The notes under the pieces are model-generated. The model had not been told where the DNA came from, did no database searches, and worked only from the letters and a program-made list of their open reading frames with translations. Below, one piece after another: positions 1 to 5,533 of a stretch of 7,188 nt of DNA (its first letter is position 1; each line of letters starts with the position of its first letter). Source of the DNA: an uncultured Solobacterium sp. GTDB taxonomy: Bacteria; Bacillota_I; Bacilli_A; Erysipelotrichales; Erysipelotrichaceae. The position numbers and the translations under genes were made by a program. The stretch spans positions 1-7,188 of the forward strand of contig CALHUY010000018.1 in the NCBI GenBank assembly GCA_938039295.1. Reading direction: 5' to 3'.

Positions 1-1
1 A

Positions 2-271
2 ACAAACTATGATGTACAACTAGAAATCAATGGTGGTAACTTAGATATCACAATGACTGAAGGTGATACAGATGCTTTAGACGCCAATGGAACATTAACA
101 ATCAATGGTGGTTATATCAATATCACAGCACAATTTGCATTCGACTTTGATTTGACTGCATCATTAAACGGTGGAACCGTTATTGTAAATGGAACTCAGG
201 TAACTTCAATCACAAATTCTATGATGGAAGGTGGCGGAGGCCCAGGCAGATTTGGAGGTCCTCAACACTAA
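2..271 (+). CDS. Carbohydrate-binding domain protein (DUF4353/Cthe_2159-like), C-terminal fragment
   Basis: Only the last 89 residues are visible; the frame is open to the left edge, so the Met at 53-55 is internal and the true start lies outside the window. The fragment carries three beta-helix-like rungs with a repeated I/L-N-G-G core (GG at visible residues 11-12, 36-37 and 57-58, about 21-25 residues apart). An Asp-rich turn, GDTDALDANG (residues 21-30), and a second AFDFD turn (46-50) follow the pattern I recall for the Cthe_2159-like family (DUF4353), whose founder is a parallel beta-helix that binds cellulose and acidic polysaccharide. The aspartates could bind calcium, which is inference. 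The protein ends in a Gly-rich tail (GGGGPGRFGGPQH) with no LPXTG motif or membrane helix. Family members are usually exported, but the signal peptide would be upstream. Family assignment is from pattern recognition; substrate is unknown. Confidence 0.72.
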   Translation, partial: TNYDVQLEINGGNLDITMTEGDTDALDANGTLTINGGYINITAQFAFDFDLTASLNGGTVIVNGTQVTSITNSMMEGGGGPGRFGGPQH

Positions 272-275
272 CCAT

Positions 276-310
276 AATCAACTCTATGGAAACATAGGGT
301 TGATTTTTGT
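276..310 (+). terminator. Intrinsic terminator of the carbohydrate-binding gene
   Basis: A 13-bp stem (276-288 with 293-305) closes on a GAAA loop (289-292) and runs into TTTTT (304-308). The one imperfect pair (T283/G298) is a G-U wobble in plus-strand RNA but would be a C-A mismatch in minus-strand RNA, and the minus-side tail is not T-rich. The hairpin is therefore oriented for the plus-strand gene, whose stop codon ends at 271, five bases before the stem. Confidence 0.88.
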
Positions 311-339
311 ATAGGAAAAGGAAGATCAAACGACCTTCC
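311..339 (-). terminator. Probable intrinsic terminator of the V-ATPase operon
   Basis: In minus-strand RNA an 8-bp stem, GGAAGGTC (339-332) with GATCTTCC (327-320), closes on a GTTT loop (331-328) and is followed by TTTT, then CCTATA. One pair (334/325) is G-U in this direction and would be A-C in the other, so it suits leftward transcription. The U-tract is short and broken, so it may be only moderately efficient. The stem begins at the base immediately after the subunit D stop codon (342-340). Confidence 0.7.
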
Positions 340-954
340 CTAATTCTCTTTTTGTGCTTTGATGACTTTCATACGTGAGAATTCCTCACGTTCTTTTTCT
401 TCCAAAGATTCAGTCATTTCTTTAATGGATGATTGATAACGAGGTATCACAACATTCTTTAAAGCATTTGCACGTTTTTGTGTTTTAGAGATTGCATTTG
501 CTAGACGATAGATAGAATTATCTACTTCCGCTAGTACTAATGTAATCTGTTTTACTTTCTGAAATTGGATGTATGCTTCATCGATACGTGATGATGTACC
601 CTCCAATCCATATGGTACTTCCATACTCTCCGGCTCATAATAGATGATGTTTGGCACTTCAACACCCATAACACTACGGTATGTAAGTTTAATCGAATCA
701 TCCACTTTAATATGTTCTGTGATAGCAGTAATCATACCGCTAGACATATTTGCCTGTTGCAATAAGTAGTACCCAGTTTGGTAAGCACTTGTAATCTGTT
801 CACGTAGAACCTTTACCTTTTCTACCTGAGACATCATTTCACGTATCAAGATATTACGCTTACGATCCATTAGTTCAAAGCCGTTTTGAGCAAGAGCCAG
901 GGACTTGCGGGCTTTGATAAGATTACCCTTTGTCGCAACTGCCTGCGCTGCCAT
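340..954 (-). CDS. ntpD: V-type ATP synthase subunit D (central shaft)
   Basis: This 204-residue protein is the rotor shaft of the V1/A1 head. It forms a long antiparallel coiled coil inside the A3B3 hexamer and carries torque between the catalytic sites and the membrane ring, together with subunit F. The N-terminal helix has the family pattern ATKGNLIKARKSLALAQNGF (residues 7-26) followed by DRKRNILIREMM (30-41). The C-terminal helix holds KRANALKNVVIPRY (about 160-173) and a charged EEKEREEFSRMK stretch, both typical of the family. The central part (about 85-120) is the variable head that contacts F and other parts. Length is normal. The ATG at 954 lies two bases after the subunit B stop; its Shine-Dalgarno site AAAGGAG (971-965) sits inside the last codons of B, so translation is probably coupled. 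It is the last gene of the operon, with a hairpin directly after its TAG stop. Confidence 0.96.
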   Translation of the reverse strand: MAAQAVATKGNLIKARKSLALAQNGFELMDRKRNILIREMMSQVEKVKVLREQITSAYQTGYYLLQQANMSSGMITAITEHIKVDDSIKLTYRSVMGVEVPNIIYYEPESMEVPYGLEGTSSRIDEAYIQFQKVKQITLVLAEVDNSIYRLANAISKTQKRANALKNVVIPRYQSSIKEMTESLEEKEREEFSRMKVIKAQKEN

Positions 955-956
955 AA

Positions 957-2375
957 CTACTCTTCTCCTTTAATAATTAACTGAATCGTATGCTCAGCGT
1001 GTTCAGAGTCATAGTTAGCTTCAATAATCTTAGGATCTAGACGATCTAACGCTTCCTTAGGAAGTAAGGATAGTAATGCCCAACCAAGTCCAAGTGTTTC
1101 CTTCATGGAACGATTCACACGATAACCTTGACCTAAGAAAATAGATTCAAATCTCTTACCAAACGCGATATATTGCTTATCCAGTGGAGATAATTCATCT
1201 TCACCAATAACACTTGCAAGAGATCTTGCATCCTGTACTTTTGCATAACATGCAAATAACTGGTTTGCTACATCTTGATGGTCTGCTCTTGTATAACCTT
1301 CACCAATACCATCCTTCATCAAACGAGATAGAGATGAAAGAATTCCGATTGGTGGATTAATGTTATTGAGATATAAGTCACGATCCAATACAATCTGGCC
1401 TTCTGTAATATATCCAGTTAAGTCAGGAACTGGGTGAGTAATATCATCGTTAGGCATTGTTAAGATAGGAATCTGTGTAACAGAACCCTTTCCACCCTTG
1501 ACGATACCAGCTCTTTCATATAAAGAAGCTAAGTCAGAATACATGTATCCAGGGAAACCTTTACGAGAAGGAATTTCGCCCTTCGAGGATGAGAATTCAC
1601 GTACAGCTTCACAATACGCTGTCATATCTGTCAAGATAACCAGAACATTCATATCACATTCATATGCCAGATATTCCGCAGCTGTTAATGCACAACGTGG
1701 AGTCATAATTCTTTCAAGAATTGGATCATCAGATAAGTTAATAAACATGCATACCTTATCCATTACACCAGTCTCTTCGAAAGAACGTCTAAATGTATCT
1801 GCGACGTCATTTTTAACACCCATCGCACCAAACACGATACAGAAGTTTTCTGCATCCTGTCCTGTTAATGAGGCTTGTCTTACAATCTGGCTTGCAAGCT
1901 TATCATGTGGTAAACCTGAACCAGAGAAAATAGGTAATTTTTGTCCACGAATCAAAGTATTTAATCCATCAATCGCAGAGATACCTGTATTGATGTAGTT
2001 ACGTGGATATTCACGAGAAACTGGATTTAAAGGCTTACCATTTACATCTTCATACTTGTTAATATATACAGGACCAAGGTTATCAATTGGATCACCGACA
2101 CCATTAAATGTACGACCAAGAATTTCCTTAGATACACCTAATACCATAGGATGACCTAATAACTTTGTCTTTGTATTTGTCTTACCTAATCCATCTGTTC
2201 CTTCGAACACCTGAATAATGGCGCGTTCCCCTTCAATTTCAACAACTCTACCCTTACGTCTTGAGCCATTGTTTAGAAGGATTGATACCATTTCTTCGTT
2301 TGAAACATTTTTTACATGATCCAATGCAACAAGAGAGCCTTGGATTTCATCTAAACCTAATAACTGTAAACTCAT
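957..2375 (-). CDS. ntpB: V-type ATP synthase subunit B (non-catalytic/regulatory)
   Basis: This 472-residue subunit alternates with A in the A3B3 hexamer and supplies residues across the catalytic interface. Visible regions are an N-terminal beta-barrel (about 1-75), a RecA-like core (about 120-350) and a C-terminal helical domain (about 350-460). The place of the P-loop is taken by the non-catalytic sequence FSGSGLPHDKLA (150-161), which lacks GKT. The SLSRLMKDGIG stretch (348-358) keeps the Arg (R351) that by recall matches the arginine finger of Enterococcus hirae NtpB (R350). The motif before it, PPIGILSSLS (341-350), departs from the usual PPIDVLPSLS. YTRADHQDVANQL (361-373) is typical of the family. 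The ATG at 2375 has a strong AGGAGG (2387-2382) six bases upstream, in a 15-base gap after A. An in-frame N-terminus MSLQLLGLDEIQG fits family length. Confidence 0.97.
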   Translation of the reverse strand: MSLQLLGLDEIQGSLVALDHVKNVSNEEMVSILLNNGSRRKGRVVEIEGERAIIQVFEGTDGLGKTNTKTKLLGHPMVLGVSKEILGRTFNGVGDPIDNLGPVYINKYEDVNGKPLNPVSREYPRNYINTGISAIDGLNTLIRGQKLPIFSGSGLPHDKLASQIVRQASLTGQDAENFCIVFGAMGVKNDVADTFRRSFEETGVMDKVCMFINLSDDPILERIMTPRCALTAAEYLAYECDMNVLVILTDMTAYCEAVREFSSSKGEIPSRKGFPGYMYSDLASLYERAGIVKGGKGSVTQIPILTMPNDDITHPVPDLTGYITEGQIVLDRDLYLNNINPPIGILSSLSRLMKDGIGEGYTRADHQDVANQLFACYAKVQDARSLASVIGEDELSPLDKQYIAFGKRFESIFLGQGYRVNRSMKETLGLGWALLSLLPKEALDRLDPKIIEANYDSEHAEHTIQLIIKGEE

Positions 2376-2381
2376 TGAAAT

Positions 2382-2387
2382 CCTCCT
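2382..2387 (-). promoter_or_regulatory. Strong Shine-Dalgarno site of subunit B
   Basis: AGGAGG stands six bases before the ATG at 2375, inside the 15-base gap after the subunit A stop (2393-2391). It supports the chosen start and would allow independent initiation on B. Confidence 0.85.
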
Positions 2388-2390
2388 CTC

Positions 2391-4142
2391 TTATTGAATT
2401 GACGCTAAAGCCGCATCAATCTTTTCATTGTATGTATCTAGTAAAGCTAGATTGTTATTTGGTACATCATATTTCATCTTAATCACATCTTCAAATACAC
2501 CAGTCTGTGTCATTAGAGATACTGGGATATGCTTTTGAACATATGGTGTACATGCTTGTCTTAAATAATGAATTACCTTTAGCATCTTGTATTGTTTCTC
2601 AAGTGAAACATATGTATCCTCTGGATGGAAAGAGTTTTGTTGGAGATATCCAACACGAACAACACGTCCAATCTCTAGTGTTAACTTTTGATCTTCAGGT
2701 AAAACGTCAGAACCAATTAGCTTAACGATTTCCATCAGCTGTGCTTCTTCATGTAGGATAGACTGCATTTCTTGACGTAAGTCAATAAAGTCATGTGCTA
2801 CATTCTTATCATACCAACGAGTTAAATCATCGATATATTCAGAGTAACTATCTGTCCAGTTTACGGCTGGATAGTGACGCATATATGCAAGTGATTTATC
2901 TAAGGCCCAGAAACTACGTACGAAACGTTTTGTGTTTTGTGTAACTGGCTCTGAGAAGTCACCACCCTGTGGTGATACTGCACCGATTAAAGTAACAGAA
3001 CCCTTCTTACCAGATAACGCATCAACCATACCTGCACGTTCATAGAACTGTGCAATACGTGATGGTAAGTACGCTGGGAATCCTTCTTCTGCAGGCATTT
3101 CTTCCAAACGACCAGAAATTTCACGTAAGGCTTCAGCCCAACGAGATGTAGAGTCAGCCATGAGTGCTACATGATATCCCATATCACGATAGTATTCTGC
3201 CATCGTAACACCTGTATAGATAGATGCTTCACGTGCAGCTACTGGCATGTTTGAAGTATTGGCAATTAACACCGTACGGTCTAACAATGGCTTGCCAGAC
3301 TTAGGGTCAATTAATTCCGCAAATTCTTCAAGAACCTGTGTCATCTCATTACCACGTTCTCCACAACCTACATAGATGATGATATCCGCATCACACCACT
3401 TGGCAATCTGGTGCTGTAACATCGTCTTACCAGCACCAAAGCCTCCAGGAATCGCGGAAGATCCACCCTTTGCAATTGGGAACATTGTATCGATAACACG
3501 CTGTCCTGTAATCAAAGGAATGGAGATTGGCTCACGCTTAATAATTGGACGTGGGTTGCGAATTGCCCATTCCTGCATCAGTTTTACATCAACCTCTGAT
3601 TCATCAAAATCACTCTTTACAACAAGTAGTACATCATCTACTGTATATTCTCCACTTGTGACTGCTTTTACAACCGTACCATTTAAACCAACCGGAATCA
3701 AAGAACGGTGTTCAATTAAGGATGTTTCAGGAGTAGTAGCGAAAATCTGTCCTTCATTAACAGTATCGCCTTCCTTTACTAACATCGTCACATTCCACTT
3801 CTTTTCAAGATCTAATGCAGGTACAGATTTACCTTCTGCAATGAAGGCACCCTGTTCCTTTGCAATCTCATCTAATGGTCTTTGAATACCATCATAGATA
3901 TTACGTAAGATACCCGGACCTAGTGTTGCGTTTAATAAATGACCTGTTCCCTTTACTGGTTCGTTTGGTCTTAAACCTGTTGTGGATTCATATACCTGAA
4001 TCATTGTTTTATCTTCATCAACACGGATAACTTCACCAAGAAGTTCTTTTACACCAACATACACCATCTCACGCATGGAGAAAGATTTTGTGTTGATAAC
4101 GGAAATAACTGAACCATTAATTGAATAAATTACATCACTCAT
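2391..4142 (-). CDS. ntpA: V-type ATP synthase subunit A (catalytic)
   Basis: This is the 583-residue catalytic subunit that hydrolyses or makes ATP at the A/B interface. Domains in order are an N-terminal beta-barrel (about 1-70), the V/A-type-specific non-homologous insert (about 110-190), the nucleotide-binding core (about 200-440) and a C-terminal helical domain (440-583). The Walker A motif is GGFGAGKT (233-240; K239, T240). The catalytic Glu is in GCGERGNE (E262). HVALMADSTSRWAEALRE (324-341) is the Walker B strand with D330, and PAVNWTDSYS (425-434) matches the ATPase alpha/beta signature. The usual Pro of the P-loop (GPFG) is Gly here. The start at 4142 is chosen over an in-frame ATG at 4217 because it gives normal length, has AAGGAAGTGA (4157-4148) upstream, and the earlier start would overlap subunit E by about 80 bases. 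It overlaps the end of E by 8 bases, which suggests translational coupling. Confidence 0.98.
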   Translation of the reverse strand: MSDVIYSINGSVISVINTKSFSMREMVYVGVKELLGEVIRVDEDKTMIQVYESTTGLRPNEPVKGTGHLLNATLGPGILRNIYDGIQRPLDEIAKEQGAFIAEGKSVPALDLEKKWNVTMLVKEGDTVNEGQIFATTPETSLIEHRSLIPVGLNGTVVKAVTSGEYTVDDVLLVVKSDFDESEVDVKLMQEWAIRNPRPIIKREPISIPLITGQRVIDTMFPIAKGGSSAIPGGFGAGKTMLQHQIAKWCDADIIIYVGCGERGNEMTQVLEEFAELIDPKSGKPLLDRTVLIANTSNMPVAAREASIYTGVTMAEYYRDMGYHVALMADSTSRWAEALREISGRLEEMPAEEGFPAYLPSRIAQFYERAGMVDALSGKKGSVTLIGAVSPQGGDFSEPVTQNTKRFVRSFWALDKSLAYMRHYPAVNWTDSYSEYIDDLTRWYDKNVAHDFIDLRQEMQSILHEEAQLMEIVKLIGSDVLPEDQKLTLEIGRVVRVGYLQQNSFHPEDTYVSLEKQYKMLKVIHYLRQACTPYVQKHIPVSLMTQTGVFEDVIKMKYDVPNNNLALLDTYNEKIDAALASIQ

Positions 4143-4743
4143 GATCGTCACTTCCTTCCGTAATAATGAATCCAGAATGTTCACGGAATAGAAGACGTGC
4201 TTCTTCAAGCTTCTCACTCAAGTCGCAACGATATTCCAAACGATTTTCTAAATCGGAATAAGTAAATCCACCAAAGCGGAAATATCCCGTCTGAACATTT
4301 GCTGTAATATTCTTCTCTTTTAATAATTCATTGAACAATTCTTCATCTTGTTTTCTAACTGTAAAGATTCCTGTAGGAGTAACATTGATTAGATTCATAT
4401 TCTCTACTAAGTAATCTTTATATTGGCTAGACTTAACAAAGTCTTCAATTTTCTTACTAGCACCTTCTAGCAATTGATTAATAAAATCCATACGAAGCTT
4501 CAATAAATCATGCTTGATTTTTAAAGTTTCTTGGGATAGCTGGGAAGAAGCACTCAAACGTAAATCGTTTGTCTCTTTTTCAAGATAAGCTTCAGTTTCC
4601 TTCTTTAGGCCTACCATGAAGTAATTCAATTGCTCATCATGCATCATTTGAATTTCCTTCATAACAGTTTCTTCTACTAAAGTAGATTGGCTCAGCATAT
4701 CGGATTTAATGGATTTAATGATCTTCTCTTCAAATTCTTCCAT
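4135..4743 (-). CDS. ntpE: V-type ATP synthase subunit E (peripheral stalk)
   Basis: This 202-residue subunit is one half of the peripheral stalk that holds the A3B3 head still against the rotating ring, normally as a heterodimer with a G/H-type subunit. The N-terminal 110 residues or so are charged and helical (for example KKETEAYLEKETNDLRLSAS), as expected for a coiled-coil stalk. The C-terminal part is a globular domain with the family-like GGFTYSDLENRLEYRC stretch (about 158-173), followed by a helix LSEKLEEARLLFREHSG. Sequence conservation in this family is low, so the call leans on position in the operon as well as on this architecture. The ATG at 4743 is preceded by GAGGTGA (4753-4747), a perfect match to the 16S anti-Shine-Dalgarno. 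Its TGA stop (4137-4135) lies inside the start of subunit A. The partner subunit is not in the window. Confidence 0.9.
   Translation of the reverse strand: MEEFEEKIIKSIKSDMLSQSTLVEETVMKEIQMMHDEQLNYFMVGLKKETEAYLEKETNDLRLSASSQLSQETLKIKHDLLKLRMDFINQLLEGASKKIEDFVKSSQYKDYLVENMNLINVTPTGIFTVRKQDEELFNELLKEKNITANVQTGYFRFGGFTYSDLENRLEYRCDLSEKLEEARLLFREHSGFIITEGSDDHE
4148..4157 (-). promoter_or_regulatory. Shine-Dalgarno site deciding the subunit A start
   Basis: AAGGAAGTGA differs from the ideal AAGGAGGTGA at one base, and its GGAAG core is eight bases before the ATG at 4142. It lies inside the last codons of subunit E. It is the main reason to prefer the 583-residue form of A over a longer form starting at 4217. 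Confidence 0.8.
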
Positions 4744-4746
4744 TGC

Positions 4747-4755
4747 TCACCTCTA
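4747..4755 (-). promoter_or_regulatory. Stop codon/Shine-Dalgarno overlap at the F-E junction
   Basis: The TAG stop of subunit F (4755-4753) supplies the first G of the ribosome-binding site of E, reading TAGAGGTGA. The GAGGTGA part pairs fully with the 16S 3' end, six bases from the ATG at 4743. The arrangement favours re-initiation by ribosomes that have just finished F. Confidence 0.75.
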
Positions 4756-5061
4756 TAGTTTTACGCCAATTGCCTCACTGATATAACGGTCAATTGTTTC
4801 GCCAATCTTAGCGGAACCATGACGGTCAGAAATCTCAGTAATTAATGGACGTTGTAACACTAATTTCTTTCTTGCGACAACATCAGCTACCTGTTCCATT
4901 GCTTTGGTTGTCATTAAGACAATCGCAATCTCTGGATCGGCAATTAACTGATTGAGTTTATCTAATATTTCTTGACGTTCATGTAATACGATGCCTTCAA
5001 ATCCAGCAAGACGCATTCCCATAAGCGTGTCAGTATTATCACTAATACAATATGCTTTCAT
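4753..5061 (-). CDS. ntpG: V-type ATP synthase subunit F (central stalk)
   Basis: This 102-residue protein is the small central-stalk subunit that binds shaft subunit D near the membrane side of the head. It is named NtpG in Enterococcus hirae and AtpF in archaeal-style naming. The Rossmann-like fold pattern of the family is clear: an N-terminal strand MKAYCISDN, then TLMGMRLAGFEGIVL (12-26), matching the usual GFRLAG motif, then a strand IAIVLMTTKAM (45-55), and PLITEISDRHG (72-82), matching the P-x-I-x-E-I-x-D/P-x-x-G ending. Length is normal. The ATG at 5061 follows the subunit K stop by 9 bases. The K stop codon TAA runs into the Shine-Dalgarno site (TAAGGAAG, 5073-5066), so the two genes are probably translationally coupled. 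Confidence 0.93.
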   Translation of the reverse strand: MKAYCISDNTDTLMGMRLAGFEGIVLHERQEILDKLNQLIADPEIAIVLMTTKAMEQVADVVARKKLVLQRPLITEISDRHGSAKIGETIDRYISEAIGVKL

Positions 5062-5065
5062 GCAA

Positions 5066-5073
5066 CTTCCTTA
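5066..5073 (-). promoter_or_regulatory. Stop codon/Shine-Dalgarno overlap at the K-F junction
   Basis: TAAGGAAG contains both the TAA stop of subunit K (5073-5071) and the ribosome-binding site of F, leaving four bases before the ATG at 5061. The spacing is a little short, and the pairing is weaker than at K or B. Confidence 0.7.
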
Positions 5074-5514
5074 GAGTGCATTGATAATCAAGATAGAAAT
5101 TAGCAAACCGTAAATCGCTACACCTTCACCGAGGGCAACGAAGATAATTGCACGACCGAAGTTGTCTCCATTTTCAGAAACAGCACCGATAGCAGCTGGA
5201 GCAGCAGAAGCAACGGCCCAACCAGCACCCAAACAGGAAGCAGCCACAGAAATCGCAGCAGCGATAAATCCGAGACCCTTAGCTAAATCACCTGTAGCAG
5301 CAGTTGTAGTAGCTTCTTCAGCTAAAGTAGTAAATGAGCGAGCTTGGAATAATAATGTAACTAAGAACACACCAGCAAAGATAGCAATCTGTGCAAGGAT
5401 TCTTGTCTTAGCATTTGTAGTATTAACACCTTTACGTAATAGAATCCATAATGGACCAACAACTAAAATAACAGCAACTAATGGTAATAAAATTTCTTTT
5501 GTAGATAATAACAT
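5071..5514 (-). CDS. ntpK: V-type ATP synthase subunit K (c-type membrane ring), extended form
   Basis: This 147-residue proteolipid forms the ion-carrying rotor ring in the membrane. The C-terminal half is one classical c hairpin: an inner helix rich in Gly and Ala (about 80-112, GAGWAVASAA), a polar loop SENGDN (113-118) and an outer helix with IIFVALGEGVAIYGLLIS (123-140), whose Glu130 is the ion-binding carboxylate. The N-terminal half is not a second c hairpin: it has two hydrophobic segments (about 8-26 and 39-57) with a basic linker, then an AEEATTTAATGD linker. Hand comparison with the recalled E. hirae NtpK suggests its Na+ ligands (T64, Q65, Q110) are absent, which favours proton coupling. 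The start at 5514 is chosen over an in-frame ATG at 5607 because AGGAGG (5527-5522) precedes it by seven bases; the earlier start would overlap subunit I by 74 bases and has an unrelated leader. Confidence 0.95.
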   Translation of the reverse strand: MLLSTKEILLPLVAVILVVGPLWILLRKGVNTTNAKTRILAQIAIFAGVFLVTLLFQARSFTTLAEEATTTAATGDLAKGLGFIAAAISVAASCLGAGWAVASAAPAAIGAVSENGDNFGRAIIFVALGEGVAIYGLLISILIINAL

Positions 5515-5521
5515 GATTTCT

Positions 5522-5527
5522 CCTCCT
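5522..5527 (-). promoter_or_regulatory. Strong Shine-Dalgarno site deciding the subunit K start
   Basis: AGGAGG stands seven bases before the ATG at 5514, within the 19-base gap after the subunit I stop (5536-5534). This is the longest junction gap and one of the two best ribosome-binding sites in the operon, which suits a subunit needed in about ten copies per enzyme. Confidence 0.87.
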
Positions 5528-5533
5528 AAGTTT

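Noticed and set aside
1498..1998. Open frame of 166 codons on the plus strand opposite subunit B
   Set aside because: It lies entirely inside a well-supported gene, and the product resembles no family I know.
2261..2725. Two short plus-strand open frames (2261-2482 and 2507-2725)
   Set aside because: Both are antisense to B and A and start inside them without ribosome-binding sites.
3376..3885. Open frame of 169 codons on the plus strand opposite subunit A
   Set aside because: It lies wholly within the highly conserved A coding sequence, and its low-complexity Ser/Thr-rich product looks like antisense translation.
4143..4217. Possible 25-residue N-terminal extension of subunit A
   Set aside because: The sequence is the end of subunit E read in another frame, and the normal family N-terminus begins at 4142 after a good Shine-Dalgarno site.
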